64,000 nt of DNA from Hermatobates lingyangjiaoensis (GCA_026182355.1 JAPFBL010000325.1:40001-104000), one strand, 5' to 3'. Positions 1 to 10,084 are shown, counted from the first letter of the stretch. Numbers and translations: made by a program. The notes: a model not told the origin generated them from the sequence alone.

Positions 1-70
1 AAATGAAACGATTTCACGAACTAAATAAACTATATTAACATAAAGAACACACAGAAATTAAACAGAAACT

Positions 71-106
71 CACTACTATATTTCGATGTCCTCGTCATCA
101 GGAAGA
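71..106 (-). ncRNA. H4 hammerhead-like ribozyme
   Basis: On the minus strand the motif reads CTGATGA, extra C, a weak two-pair stem II (GA/TC, loop GGACA), GAA, ATAT, A, then GTAG. The core is intact, but stem I has only one clear pair, so activity is doubtful. Confidence 0.55.
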
Positions 107-162
107 TAGATACGAGTCGCTCCACAGGCAGACAACGACTCAGTTTATCTTCCGTTTCTATT

Positions 163-193
163 TTCCTGATGACGATTGAAATATAGTAGTGAG
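163..193 (+). ncRNA. H4 ribozyme, decayed
   Basis: This is the right-arm partner of 71-106. CTGATGA and GAA-ATAT-A are kept, but five bases of the stem II loop are missing, so stem II cannot form. Confidence 0.45.
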
Positions 194-427
194 TTTCTTT
201 TCATTTCTGTGTGTTCTTTGTGTCAATATATGGTAGTTAATATAATGGATAGTATAACGATAAAGAATATACTATATTGAGGATGCTTATAAAAAAAAAT
301 AAACGAAAAATATTGAAATAATAATATCCTCTAATTTTAATTTACCTGGACATTTCACTCAACCCCTGAAATATCATCTTGTACCATAGGTTGGGAACAT
401 TTGTTCTACAGTGAGATAAGTCTTAGT

Positions 428-655
428 GGTAGCATACTTGCCTTTAGCATGGTGACCTGTAGGTCATCTAAACAGGGCTTAGCCGTCGGGTCAATAGCCT
501 TACTGGTCGCATACAAGCCTTTAGCATGGTGACCTGTAGGTCATCTAAACAGGGTTTAGCCTTCGGGTCAATAGCCTTACTGGTAGCATACTTGCCTTTA
601 GCATTGTGACCTGTAGGTCATCTAAACAGGGTTTAGCCTTCGGGTCAATACAAAG
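428..655. repeat. 77-bp tandem repeat, three copies
   Basis: Units begin at 428, 505 and 582, an exact period of 77 bp with few substitutions. Each holds TGACCT-GT-AGGTCA (TGTGACC and AGGTCA kept in unit 3) and a segment like a tRNA D arm (GTGGTAGCATACTTGCC). No ORF is present. Whether it is a tRNA-derived tandem or a plain minisatellite cannot be settled. Confidence 0.85.
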
Positions 656-769
656 CAGGGGTGCTCAATGATCGTTTGCATAAACTTCTCCTGAGGGATA
701 TCATGCTATCTGTGGATCCTTTATGGCTTAAAAACTGTGGCGTAGTAAGAGGGATGGCGTGAAGGGGGG

Positions 770-1216
770 GGGACTAATAAAGAAACTGAAATATTATACC
801 AAAATGAGTTTTAAGGTCCTAATTTTTGTTACTTTTTATGTGTGCAATACTGTTTTCAAAACAGATTTTTTAACTCTTATATTTACTGTATTAAAAAAAA
901 AATTATTTCAAATTTTTCAAAACTAGTTTTTTTAAAAAAGTTCAAAAGTTGGTTTTATTTGTTCTCGGAACCAGTTAAGTTAATTTAACAATTTTTTTAT
1001 GATTTGAATTATACGTTTCTGTTTTGAAAAATCTTTGGTTTTCTTTGATGAAGACTTGTATATGTATACGAGTACCGTAATAAGATGAAAGTCTGTGACT
1101 AATAACAGTAGACTAAAATTAGACTCTTGATTGTAATTTTTTCAAAATAAATATTTTAAGGACTTTCTGGAATTTTGAAAGTTAACGGTTTTTCAACGAC
1201 CCAGGGTTGGGAGGAA
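770..1216. mobile_element. DNA-transposon remnant, copy 1
   Basis: The region matches 55408-55872 in inverted orientation across its whole length, for example GTGTGCAATA near 840 and TACGAGTACCGTAATAAG near 1067. A third partial copy lies at 7370-7575. The 55-kb copy starts CAGAGGCGTAG, typical of hAT-like ends. There is no transposase ORF, so it is a non-autonomous element. Confidence 0.6.
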
Positions 1217-1406
1217 GGCAGCAAATATGACGACAAAAATAGTTGCTTAAAACAAAAATACAGTTTAAACATTCCCTTAAAATGAAAATCAACAATCCAG
1301 TATAAGTGTGAAATATAAAACTGCAATATTTAATTAAAAAGTGCGTATATATACATATATATAACAATCTAATTATGCGGGTATATATATATATATATAT
1401 ACATAT

Positions 1407-1681
1407 CAGCTTAAAAACTAAGAAAAGCAACACACAGAGAAAGAGACACACTTAAAAACTCAAATTTTCGGATGATCCGTGTTCAGGAGAAAAGAGAATG
1501 GGTGACCAAGTATGCCGGAAACACAACGGCAGAAAACCGTCCTGGCAACCCAACGATTTCCTGCCGTTGTGTTTCCGGCGTGCTTGGTCACCCATTCTCT
1601 ATTTCTCTGTGTGTTACTTCTCTTCGTTTTTGAGCTGTTTTGCGTCCAGTTTGGATCGTTTTTTCGAATTTTGAGTGAAAT
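1407..1681. mobile_element. H6 PLE foldback pair
   Basis: Left and right arms share GCAACACACAGAGAAA and a GC-richer block near 1500-1600 (GCCGGAAACACAACGGCAG and its complement). The right arm continues to a 3' end next to (TA)n at 1681. It is the same family as the PLE fragment at 41.8-42.5 kb. Confidence 0.75.
1459..1489 (-). ncRNA. H6 ribozyme, G8 mutated
   Basis: The minus strand reads CTC, CTGAACA, C, stem II GGAT/ATCC, GAA, AATT, T, GAG. Stem I is three pairs (CTC/GAG). The conserved G of CTGANGA is C here, so cleavage should be lost; the copy at 41.8 kb is intact. Confidence 0.6.
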
Positions 1682-1771
1682 ATATATATATATATATATA
1701 TATATAAAGATTTCACATAAACACGTGAAACAATAATCAATGATCAAACCACAATAAGAAATGGGAAAACA

Positions 1772-1815
1772 AGACTAAGATCTTTCAACCGTAACAAGCG
1801 GTCTTCGTCAGAGTC
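1772..1815 (-). ncRNA. H1 hammerhead-like ribozyme
   Basis: Minus strand: GACT, CTGACGA, extra A, stem II GACCG/CGGTT, GAA, palindrome AGATCT, T, then AGTC. Stem I GACT/AGTC gives four pairs. All core positions are present. The predicted cleavage is between AGATCTT and AGTC. Confidence 0.75.
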
Positions 1816-1912
1816 AAAAACCCAACAGAACACTAGATGCAGAAAACATCTGGTGAACTCTTCTCAACTCTTCACCAGATGTTTTCTGCATCTAGTGTTC
1901 TGTTGGGTTTTT

Positions 1913-1955
1913 GACTCTGACGAAGACCGCTTGTTATGGTTGAAAGATCTTAGTC
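1913..1955 (+). ncRNA. H1 hammerhead-like ribozyme
   Basis: Right-arm copy with the same elements. Stem II reads GACCG...TGGTT here, so one base of the 3' strand differs from the left arm (CGGTT). Confidence 0.75.
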
Positions 1956-1988
1956 TTGTTTTCCCATTTCTTATTGTGGTTTGATCAT

Positions 1989-2025
<37 letters not shown>

Positions 2026-2114
2026 ATGATAAACGAAAAACGGTCCGGCAGGACAAATAACAATTAAAATAAGCAGTGACACATAAACAGAAACACAACA
2101 AAGACTCACTTTTC

Positions 2115-2152
2115 AATATTTCGACCGTAATGGCGGTCGTCCTCAGGAGAAG
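2115..2152 (-). ncRNA. H2 hammerhead-like ribozyme
   Basis: Minus strand: CTC, CTGAGGA, extra C, five-pair stem II GACCG/CGGTC, GAA, ATAT, T, GA. Stem I has two pairs plus a mismatch, so it is weak, but the core is complete. Confidence 0.65.
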
Positions 2153-2434
2153 AAGTGAATTGACGGAGCGACGACAGTCAACTGAAGAACTCACAGGGTG
2201 AGGGCTAAAGCAGTGCTGCCGCAAAGGAGACAAATAAAAAAGGAACTAGGAAGTCGAGAGCAAAAAAAAAAAAAAAAAAAAAATGTTTTTGAAAGGTAGA
2301 AAAAGGTTAAGAAAAGAAAAAATAAAGAAAATATATAGAACAATTAAAAATAAAAAAATATTAAAAAAAAAATAATAAAAAAAAAAATAAAATATAATAA
2401 ATAAATAAATAAATAAAAAACTAACGATTTAAAT

Positions 2435-2755
2435 TCAAGCCAGGAGCCAAATGTGGGCTTCCTCAGAAGCTTTTAAAGTAACTTGTCTGTTATCACTGGG
2501 GACTTGTTTAAGAACTTGGACTGTGAAACAATCATTGAAACTGAGATGGTGGGAATTAGCGTGAGTGGCGACAGGGAGACTGCTGCGTTTACCAACCGAA
2601 AGCCTGTGATTATTCATCCGAAGGTTCAGCATCGTAGATGCTAAACCAACGTAAAAAGCATCACATTGGGTGCATTTCAAGAGGTAAACGCAGTCAGTGG
2701 AGATACAGGAGGAAGGACTGTGAATAGGGTAAGAATTAAGATTAGTTAGAGACTC
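2435..2755 (-). pseudogene. PLE GIY-YIG endonuclease fragment
   Basis: The minus-strand frame reads DCVYLLKCTQCDAFYVGLAS, then LRMNNHR, ATHANSHHLSFNDCF and KASEEAHIWLL. These are the GIY-YIG core (VY...YVG), the catalytic Arg region, a His-rich block and the Glu-containing helix of PLE endonucleases. CxxC between the two half-motifs is typical of this branch. About 16 bp are missing near the end relative to the other arm, removing the GARSKPG turn. No RT is present. The H2 ribozyme lies about 280 bp 3'. It would nick the target DNA to prime reverse transcription. Confidence 0.8.
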
Positions 2756-2756
2756 A

Positions 2757-2945
2757 AACGCAGCAGTCTCCCTGTCGCCACTCACGCTAATTCCCACCAT
2801 CTCAGTTTCAATGATTGTTTCACAGTCCAAGTTCTTAAACAAGTCCCCAGTGATAACAGACAAGTTACTTTAAAAGCTTCTGAGGAAGCCCACATTTGGC
2901 TCCTGGGGGCACGCTCGAAACCTGGCTTGAATTTAAATCGTTAGT
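2757..2945 (+). pseudogene. PLE GIY-YIG C-terminal fragment
   Basis: The plus-strand arm encodes SHHLSFNDCFTVQVLKQ, then TLKASEEAHIWLLGARSKPG and LNLNR before a stop at about 2943. It is the C-terminal part of the domain at 2435-2755 and keeps the GARSKPG turn missing there. It lacks the VY/YVG core, so it is a fragment. The ribozyme follows at 3203. Confidence 0.75.
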
Positions 2946-3202
2946 TTTTTATTTATTTATTTATTTTTTTTTTTATTTATTATTTTTTTTTTTAATATTT
3001 TTTTATTTTTAATTGTTCTATATATTTTCTTTATTTTTTCTTTTCTTAACCTTTTTCTACCTTTCAAAAACATTTTTTTTTTTTTTTATTTTTGCTCTCG
3101 ACTTCCTAGTTCCTTTTTTATTTGTCTCCTTTGCGGCAGCACTGCTTTAGCCCTCACCCTGTGAGTTCTTCAGTTGACTGTCGTCGCTCCGTCAATTCAC
3201 TT

Positions 3203-3243
3203 CTTCTCCTGAGGACGACCGCCATTACGGTCGAAATATTGAA
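3203..3243 (+). ncRNA. H2 hammerhead-like ribozyme
   Basis: Right-arm copy: CTTCTC, CTGAGGA, C, GACCG/CGGTC, GAA, ATAT, T, GAAAAG. It is identical in core to 2115-2152. Confidence 0.65.
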
Positions 3244-3285
3244 AAGTGAGTCTTTGTTGTGTTTCTGTTTATGTGTCACTGCTTA

Positions 3286-3328
<43 letters not shown>

Positions 3329-3329
3329 C

Positions 3330-4960
3330 CGAAAACAAATTCGTTTATAAATTAATCAATCAATTTATTTATATAAATAAATAAATCAAAAACTAAAATG
3401 TAATAATTCTATTATATTCGTAACCTGGATTTTAAAAGTAAATATCTAAAAATATTTTTAAAGGAACAACAATATACGATTTTTTCAGCGATAGAAAATC
3501 GTGGAGTACTTACACAAGCGTCTAAGCAAATTAACTTTCTTTCAGATAAAAACAACACATGCTATACGAGTATAATCAAAACTGTGAACATATGATTGGG
3601 AGAAGTGTACCAACATAACAACAAACATCTTGTAGTTAGAGCGTACAGAGTACGCGAAATTCAAAAATTGTTTTTGAATTTCTCGTATCTTTATTAAAAT
3701 TGTATAAACATTTTTCAACCAAAAAAAAAAAAAAACACAAAAATAAAGTTCAGGAAATAATAATAAGGAATGATAGAACAAAAAAAAAATTTAAATAATT
3801 TGTTTTGTTGTTTTCCTATAAAGCTCATAATTGAATTTAAAATAATAATAACTGTTCATATTTATTTACGATTTATAATAAAACAGTTTAAAACATTCCT
3901 TTAAAAATGAAAATCAACAATCCAGGATAATTATAAAATATTACAACTGCAATATTTAATTAAAACGTTTTAATTAATGGTAGAAAATATTCCTTTAATA
4001 AATAAATATTTCAAAAACAAATAATTAAACGTATTAAAGTGATTCAGAATTCTGGCATAACTATAGGGGATTTGTATTTTATATTATTGTTAAAAGCGAT
4101 AGCAAATATTTAATATATCGGTATAAATTAAAGAAGTTAGAATCAGTTTATCGGCCTGGGAGAAATGCCAATTTTTTTTTAAAAAAAAACAGATATTTTA
4201 ATTTTTTTTTTCTTTTGATAAAATATTCAAGTGTTTGCCAACCCACCATCTGTTTGTTTTGTATTATAACTTCATTTTTTTTATAGCATTATATAAATTA
4301 GATCAGATCTACAATATTACTTATTATTTCACAACCATAGTATTCTTTTTTCAAACTTCTTAAGAACTTGATGAAGGAAATTCAATTAAAATAGTTCATT
4401 CATGTGTCAGGTGCATGTCTTTGTAATTAATTCCCATGAGTCAACCATAACCAGTAATTATTAGTAATGACTAGAGCAAACAAATCAACAAACGCCAGTC
4501 ATAATGACTCGGTAATTCTATCTCATTTACTAACATTATTTAACTAATTTAACGATTTCAAATTAAAATTGTGATTATAATTATAATACCTAAATTGTGA
4601 AGCTTAATTCAAATACAATTTTTTTAAAATTAATTAAATAACTTGTTCGTTAGGTAATAAATACTTTTTCTATTTAAACCTTTTTTTACTGCTGCACCCA
4701 TAAAAAAATGTTGCCCTCCCCTCGCACCCCTTACATTTTATACTTTATTTACGGATAAAAGACGTCGAATCATACTAAATTTTATCAAAAGTAGATATTT
4801 ATTTCACTTTTAATATATGTATGTAAAAAGAAAATGATATTTTTAGACAAAAAAAAACTTCACAAAATTTTCGTAATAAACTTTTTTACGAGAATAATAA
4901 CTCATGCTTGAAATATATAATCAAGTAAAACAGTAAAATCAAGAACTAGCTTCCAAACGA
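3330..4960. other. AT-rich spacer, nothing recognised
   Basis: Single-copy-looking AT-rich DNA with short poly(A)/(T) runs. The ORFs in it are short, low-complexity and lack any domain I recognise. No ribozyme core or SINE box was seen. Confidence 0.5.
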
Positions 4961-5044
4961 GTGTCATAAATAGATCAATTTCTTGTTATTAAGGCGGATG
5001 TTTCTCGAGCTCTTAAAAGACAGATAGTAAGAAAGAGAAAGTCA

Positions 5045-5047
<3 letters not shown>

Positions 5048-5094
<47 letters not shown>

Positions 5095-5160
5095 ACTAGA
5101 GAGAGGGGGGAGAAAGAGAAAGAGAGAGATAGAGAGAGAGAGAGAGAGAGGAGAGGGAAT
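5048..5160. repeat. (GA)n microsatellite
   Basis: Interrupted GA dinucleotide tract. The ORFs through it encode only Ser/Leu repeats and are artefacts. Confidence 0.95.
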
Positions 5161-5412
5161 AGTGGGTGGGGATGGGGGGGTTGATCTAAACGAGAAACTC
5201 TTTTTTTGATTTGCCGACACTTCAGCCATCTTACAATAAACTGAAATCTATCATCGAAACCAAGGCGTATTTTAAACCATATCTTCATTTTTATTTTAAA
5301 TCATGAAACTTTGGTTTTAACCAAGACTGAAAATACTATTGAAATAGGATTTCCATGACGTTATCAAATTAAGCCTTTGAAAATCTCCTTTAAAATATAT
5401 ATATATATATAA

Positions 5413-5631
5413 AGATTTCCCATAAACACGTGAAATAATTTTCAATGATCAAACCACAATATGAAATGGGATGAAATGGGAAAACAAGACTAAGATCTTT
5501 CAACCGTAACAAGCGGTCTTCCTCTGAGTCAAAATCGCCAAAAACCCAACTTGGGTTTTTGACTCTGACGAAGACCTCTTGCTACGATTGAAAGATCTTG
5601 GTTTTGTTTTCCCATTTCATATTGTGGTTTG

Positions 5632-5634
<3 letters not shown>
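5413..5634. mobile_element. H1 PLE foldback pair
   Basis: Arms start at AAAGATTTCCCATAAACACG on the left and end at TATTGTGGTTTGAT on the right, next to (TA)n. The arms meet at CCCAACTTGGGT, so both copies are truncated at the same 5' point just before the ribozyme. The left ribozyme core is mutated (CAGAGGA for CTGACGA). Confidence 0.75.
5561..5602 (+). ncRNA. H1 hammerhead-like ribozyme
   Basis: GACT, CTGACGA, A, GACC...GATT, GAA, AGATCT, T, then GG. The core is intact. Stem II is weakened and stem I is lost because AGTC has become GGTT. Confidence 0.55.
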
Positions 5635-5671
<37 letters not shown>

Positions 5672-5675
<4 letters not shown>

Positions 5676-5760
5676 AAAATGACACCAAATTTAGCTGATA
5701 CCTATTTCTTAACAATTATATTAGTAAACAAAATTGTCACTTAAAAGTTTGAATAACAAT
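5672..5760 (-). pseudogene. PLE ORF-start fragment
   Basis: The minus strand reads IVKK, a stop, then VSAKFGVIFNN and runs straight into (TA)n at 5670. It matches the ORF-start pattern KK(Q)VSAKYGQIFNN seen at 42.8 and 43.1 kb. It is a short relic, called by homology within the window. Confidence 0.55.
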
Positions 5761-5769
5761 ATTTTGATG

Positions 5770-7365
5770 AAATATTATCTGTTTTTGAAGAAGCATTGTA
5801 TTGAAAAGTGTCAGTTGAGTTCTGAATGTTAAATTCTACCTACATTTATCATTATTTAATGTTAAAAGTTATTATATTACGAACTGTATTTATACACACA
5901 AATACATACAGTGATTAAGTTTTATATATGTATATTTTGATTTGAATATTTCTTCACCAAATATTCTTTATGCCATATATATTCCTTTATAAGTTTTACT
6001 GATTTAGACATTCATAAATGTCTTCTAGTTAGATATCATCGATATGTATAATAATTTATCATTTTGCCTATATGGAGTAGGGCCGGATACTAATTACTAA
6101 TAATTAAATATTTTAAACAAACGAATTAATCAATCAGGAATAAATAAAAAAGCCTTACATCCATTAAACTTAAACAAAATACTTTAACTATTCTTTTAAG
6201 ATTAGAATTAATGGTTTAAATACTATCATTATTATTCGTAATACTATCATGCATACTTAAAGTTAATAAGTTATTATTTAACGCATAACTTTCTGTAGTG
6301 CTTAAAGCAAGTTAAATCAATTAGATATGAAAAGTTAATAGTAAATATTGATAATAACTAAAACTTTGTTAAAGTTAATAAGAAATCCATATAAAATTAC
6401 AAAAATTGTCTTTAATATCAATCTAAAAACAATAATAACATTTCTGGTAACTGGTTATTTCCAATTAAACAAAGCATGTGGAAATATTATAAGTTGGTTA
6501 TTCATAAAGAATAACCTGCCTGCGGCCGCCATTACCAATTAAAGTCAAAATGTAAAGAAACAGGTTATACAGCAAACCTTATCTAATATGATATTTTTGG
6601 GATATTACCTGACCACAAATACTGATTTTTAAAAAAATGTACATAAACCTTCCCGGGGATATACTTAATAATTTCCTAAATTTTCACGGCGATTGGATGT
6701 ATGGTTTTTGAATCTATCGAGTACAGACAGACATACATTCATTTTTATATACATAGAGATTAACTGATGTTATGTTAGCATGTATTCAAACTTATGCATA
6801 CACATTCATATCCTCACATACAAACATCACCAAAAAACAGCAAAAATTGAGTAACGTGAAACGTGTAATAAGTAAACCGTTAAAACTCCGAAATCGAATT
6901 CTCTTTAAACACTGTAAAGTTTCATTAAAACTTTTTAACTATTTTTAACTAGTTTAAAACATAAATATATTCTTGAAATTAAAAATATATTTCAAATTCT
7001 ATCTATCTTGATTCAAAAAGACTAAAGAAAACTCAAATGCTTTAAAATAAAATAATATTATTTCTTAGTTCTAAGAAGTCTTTTGGAAACGTTTAGAAAA
7101 GCATATCATCTTAAAAACGACGAGATTTTCATTTCCGCTTGACCGGTTATCAAACCCGTTCTCTGCATTCAAACTAAACTTGACTAGGATTTGAAAATAC
7201 TTAAAAAAATGAAAAAAAAAACTGTATTACTTCTCCTTTCAAGTAGGTATTTATATGATAAAAATTTTCCGTTTTCCTTTTTTTTTTTCTATTTCATTGG
7301 AAAAAATATGAAAAGAAGAAAATTGTATAGGGAATTATAAATAAACTCCCATCTATAATGGTGTA
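5770..7365. other. AT-rich spacer, nothing recognised
   Basis: AT-rich sequence with no domain, ribozyme or SINE box that I can support. The ORF at 6348-6542 has no recognisable feature. Confidence 0.5.
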
Positions 7366-7369
7366 TCAA

Positions 7370-7575
7370 CTATTTTTGCCAACCGGGGTGACGTAAGATT
7401 TGTCCCCCCTCCCCCCCCCATCCATTCCACAGACCGTTCATAATCTGTTAACCTTCAAAATTCCATAATGGCCACAAAATATTTATTTCCATCAAATTAC
7501 AATCAAGTTTCAAACTTTAGACAGATGTTATTAGTCCCAGACTTTCATCTTATTACAGTACTTATATACATATAA
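7370..7575. mobile_element. DNA-transposon remnant, copy 3
   Basis: Shares CCAACCGGGGTGAC, a C-run, CTTTCATCTTATTACAGTAC and the order of the intervening segments with 55408-55610. Only the terminal 200 bp are present; a ribozyme-family tail (TTTCACATAAACACG) abuts it at 7578. Confidence 0.5.
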
Positions 7576-7663
7576 AAAGATTTCACATAAACACGTGAAA
7601 TCTTATATATTATATAGCTCAATGCATATAAAGAAACATAGAGAAATTAAAAACACACACTTA

Positions 7664-7700
7664 TAGTCTTTAATTTTTGGTTGAATCGTCTTCAGGAGAG
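7664..7700 (-). ncRNA. H5 ribozyme, decayed
   Basis: Minus strand: CTC, CTGAAGA, C, GATT/AACC region, then AAA instead of GAA, AATT, A, AAGA. The mutated G12 and mismatched stem II suggest a dead copy. Confidence 0.4.
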
Positions 7701-7804
7701 ATAAGAGAGGGCAACCAAGCGCACTGGTACAGAGACTTCATTAAACTGCATTGATTGCATCACGTGTTTATTTATTGTCATTTTTCTGCCTATATATATA
7801 TAAA

Positions 7805-7966
7805 GATTTCACTTAAACACGTGAAATAACAATCAATGATCAAACCACAATAAGAAATGGGAAAACAAGACTAAGATCTTTCAACCGCAACAAGCGGACT
7901 CTGACGAAGACCGCTTGTTGCAGTTGAAAGATCATAGTCTTGTTTTCCCATTTCTTATAGTGTTTG

Positions 7967-7970
<4 letters not shown>
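7805..7970. mobile_element. H1 PLE foldback pair, short
   Basis: The left arm is cut within the ribozyme (at ACAAGCGG); the right arm is complete from GACT. The centre is GCAACAAGCGGACTCTG. The right 3' end enters (TA)n after GTTTGATCAT. Confidence 0.7.
7897..7940 (+). ncRNA. H1 hammerhead-like ribozyme
   Basis: GACT, CTGACGA, A, stem II GACCG/CAGTT (one mismatch), GAA, AGATCA, T, AGTC. Stem I is four pairs. The stem III palindrome has one change (AGATCA for AGATCT). Confidence 0.6.
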
Positions 7971-8004
<34 letters not shown>

Positions 8005-8048
8005 CACAGTCACCACCCTGCCTTCCTGCGGGACTTCTTCGCTCTTCA

Positions 8049-8088
8049 CACCTCCTGATGACGACGATGGTCGAAATATCGATGTGAG
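8049..8088 (+). ncRNA. H3 hammerhead-like ribozyme, tandem copy 1
   Basis: CTC, CTGATGA, C, stem II GAC-GATG-GTC, GAA, ATAT, C, GATGTGAG. Stem I has two pairs (TC/GA). It is the first of two H3 copies in the same direction about 160 bp apart. Confidence 0.6.
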
Positions 8089-8209
8089 ATATGTCTATGT
8101 CTTTCTGTGTGTTTCCTTCGTTTTGAATTTATTTTATATATATATATACACTATATACACAGTCACCAACCTGTCTCTGTACCAGTGCGATTGGTTGCCC
8201 TCTCTCATC

Positions 8210-8250
8210 ATCTCCTGATGACGACGATGGTTCGAAATATCGATGTGAGT
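8210..8250 (+). ncRNA. H3 hammerhead-like ribozyme, tandem copy 2
   Basis: Same motif as 8049-8088 with one extra T in stem II (GATGGTTC). The two direct copies could pair through ATAT in one transcript. Confidence 0.5.
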
Positions 8251-8519
8251 TATGTCTGTGTCTTCTGTAATGTTTCTTCTTATGTTTCTTTATATATATA
8301 TGATACTAAATATATATAGTACACTGTTTCGGATCGTCCAACCGTCTCTGTCAACCAAAGCGCTATGGTATGCTATATTATATATGGGCAGAAGACGGTT
8401 CAACCGAATAAATTAAACTGTGTGTTTTTAATGTCTCAATGTTCTTTATGTGCATTGAACTGTGTTTCTCCGTTTCGGAAAAAGTGTTTTCAACGAACAA
8501 TAGTATATATAATATGTAT

Positions 8520-8550
8520 GATGACCTTTCAATGTATATTATCAGATGAG
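8520..8550 (-). ncRNA. H15-like ribozyme relic
   Basis: Minus strand: CATCTGATAATA... then TTGAAAGGTCATC. It resembles 8636-8670 but has a changed core (CTGATAA). Called only because a better copy lies 120 bp away. Confidence 0.3.
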
Positions 8551-8635
8551 GCAGAACAAAGTTACAATAAATAAACTCGTGTTGCAATCAATGAAGTTTA
8601 AATCACAATGGAAAAAGGAAAACAATAGAAAAAAT

Positions 8636-8670
8636 GCTTTGAGACCTTTCAATGTATGTCATCAGAGAGC
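8636..8670 (-). ncRNA. H15 hammerhead-like ribozyme
   Basis: Minus strand: GCTCT, CTGATGA, C, ATACATT, GAA, AGGTCT, C, AAAGC. Stem I pairs four of five positions (GCTCT/AAAGC). Stem II is very short. It is related to 43488-43523. Confidence 0.45.
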
Positions 8671-9002
8671 AAACAAAGTAAAAACTGAGAAGCTAACACA
8701 AAAGTAATGGAGAAGGAGGGTGAGGCGATTATTTCTATTCTTTTCCTTTTGTCATTCGGGTTTAAACTTCTTTTAAAGCAAGTCTAAACAAATGTTACTG
8801 AAAAACACAGCGGCTTCGGCATTAATTATCTTCTTAGAAAGATGTTCTTTTTGCCTTATAATTTTCTTGTAATCCACTGGTAGCTCATAAATTAATCTAC
8901 CTAATGCCATAACGAGAATAGGAAAACAACGTTAAAGAAAACTAGTGAAACAAACTATATTAGACACTAAAGAGACAGAAACTGAGTTAAAAAACTAAAG
9001 AG

Positions 9003-9039
9003 ATACAAGCTTTCGACCACATTGGCCATCATCAGGTAA
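9003..9039 (-). ncRNA. H7 hammerhead-like ribozyme, unit 1
   Basis: Minus strand: TTTAC, CTGATGA, extra T, stem II GGCC/GGTC (loop AATGT), GAA, palindrome AGCT, T, GTAT. Stem I TAC/GTA is three pairs. The core is intact. Confidence 0.7.
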
Positions 9040-9101
9040 ACAAGTGAAATAAACTATATTAGACACTAGAGAGAAACAAACTGAGTTAAAAAACTAAAGA
9101 G

Positions 9102-9138
9102 ATACAAGTTTTCGACCACATTGGCCATCATCAGGTAA
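9102..9138 (-). ncRNA. H7 hammerhead-like ribozyme, unit 2
   Basis: As unit 1, but the palindrome AGCT reads AACT. The rest of the core is intact. Confidence 0.6.
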
Positions 9139-9199
9139 ACTAGTGAAACAAACTATATTGGACACTAAAGAGACACAAACTGACTTAAAAACTATGGAG

Positions 9200-9237
9200 A
9201 TACAAGCTTTCGACCACATTGGCCATCATCAGGTAAA
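9200..9237 (-). ncRNA. H7 hammerhead-like ribozyme, unit 3
   Basis: As unit 1, core and palindrome intact, followed by a slightly different linker (CTCCATAG). Confidence 0.7.
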
Positions 9238-9679
9238 CGGTGTTTACCGTTTAGACTGAGAAATTATCTAACTGAATAGACTGAAATAAAATTGGTGTTT
9301 AGAGGTTTAATGAAATAATTTAAAATGATTTCACGACTTCATACGAAATGTAAGAAGAATAAAATTTTACATTTACAAAAATGTACGTCAATCAAACGTA
9401 TAATTTCTATGGTTTCCATGTTATGATGGATTTGTCTAACAAAATACTTTAACCAACCTATGCGTTGTACTCTGGAATAAAACTTAATAACGGATGTATA
9501 TTTTGTTGTGTTTACGAATGGTCTTATCTTTGGTTAATATTGTAGTATGAGGAATGGACTCTGTTGTTCTATACTACAAAACGGATGTTAATGTTAAGCT
9601 AATTTCTCGGTGATATTTGTTGTTATATATTTCTGACATTTTTCAAACAAAATAGAAATATTTGACGTTTTTACTACTG

Positions 9680-9905
9680 TGGTGATACGAAGGATATTAT
9701 ATGTTTCAATTCTGTGATATACCAAAATAACCGTTTGTATATATAACTAGTTCAATCACTATCTGCAGTACCGACAGGAATGAAAGACTAATAAACATCT
9801 CATATTTAGGCCTTATATTACATTTAAATAGGACATTATGTAACCAAGAAGTTTGATTTTAATTTACTTATAGTAAAGTTGAGTGTAGGCCAGTCCAGAT
9901 TTTTA
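9680..9905. repeat. Dispersed repeat R, copy 1
   Basis: Shares an ordered series of blocks with 62240-62475 and 62640-62850: GTGATATAC, AATCACTATC, GAATGAA-GACTAATA, a block near TTAAAT-GGACATTATA and GTCCAGATTTTT. No ORF and no ends are recognised. It is probably an old transposon. Confidence 0.55.
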
Positions 9906-10084
9906 ATTATTAATTATCTGAAACACTTAACAGGTAACGACAGATATTTTATATCAAAACTAAACTTTTTTTGTTCTACCATCAAATGCCCAATGTCTTT
10001 CTCCGAAGAGAAAAATTTCTACTTGGACTAATTAATCATGTTTTATCATCCCTTTTTAATGTACATAAGTAATCTAAATAGGTG

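Larger units (their letters stand above)
42..220. mobile_element. H4 PLE foldback pair
   Basis: Two copies of the same PLE 3' segment in inverted orientation (arms about 42-115 and 150-220). Both carry the ribozyme motif and the tail AAAGAACACACAGAAAT, read outward. The centre (116-149) is unpaired. No protein is encoded. The family is tied to a GIY-YIG ORF by the copy at 30.9-31.6 kb. Confidence 0.75.
1705..1988. mobile_element. H1 PLE foldback pair
   Basis: A nearly perfect hairpin with arms of about 120-150 bp. Each arm runs outward: 3' UTR, ribozyme, TTGTGGTTTGATCATTG. The left arm continues to the TTTCACGTGTTTATG tail and ends at (TA)n near 1704. The right arm stops at GATCATTG and enters (TA)n. 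Centre arms share TCACCAGATGTTTTC with the H1 PLE at 33.6 kb. Confidence 0.85.
2031..3292. mobile_element. H2 PLE inverted pair, 1.26 kb
   Basis: The largest foldback. The left arm (about 2031-2592, minus) and right arm (about 2757-3292, plus) are close to identical, including poly(A)/(T)-rich spacer, a GCGGCAGCACTGC block and the ribozyme. A loop of about 165 bp (2592-2756) holds GIY-YIG coding present only once. Both 3' ends face (TA)n. High arm identity suggests one recent event. Confidence 0.85.
8941..9238 (-). repeat. 99-bp tandem array of H7 ribozyme units
   Basis: Three head-to-tail units start at 8941, 9040 and 9139, an exact period of 99 bp. Each carries one complete hammerhead-like motif on the minus strand and about 60 bp of AT-rich linker (ACTAAAGAGACA, ACTATATTAGAC). 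Self-cleavage would release 99-nt monomers. No ORF is present. The layout resembles tandem ribozyme repeats such as retrozymes rather than the foldbacks elsewhere here. Confidence 0.85.

Noticed and set aside
4975..5288. Ser/Leu-rich ORFs
   Set aside because: Translations of a (GA)n microsatellite.
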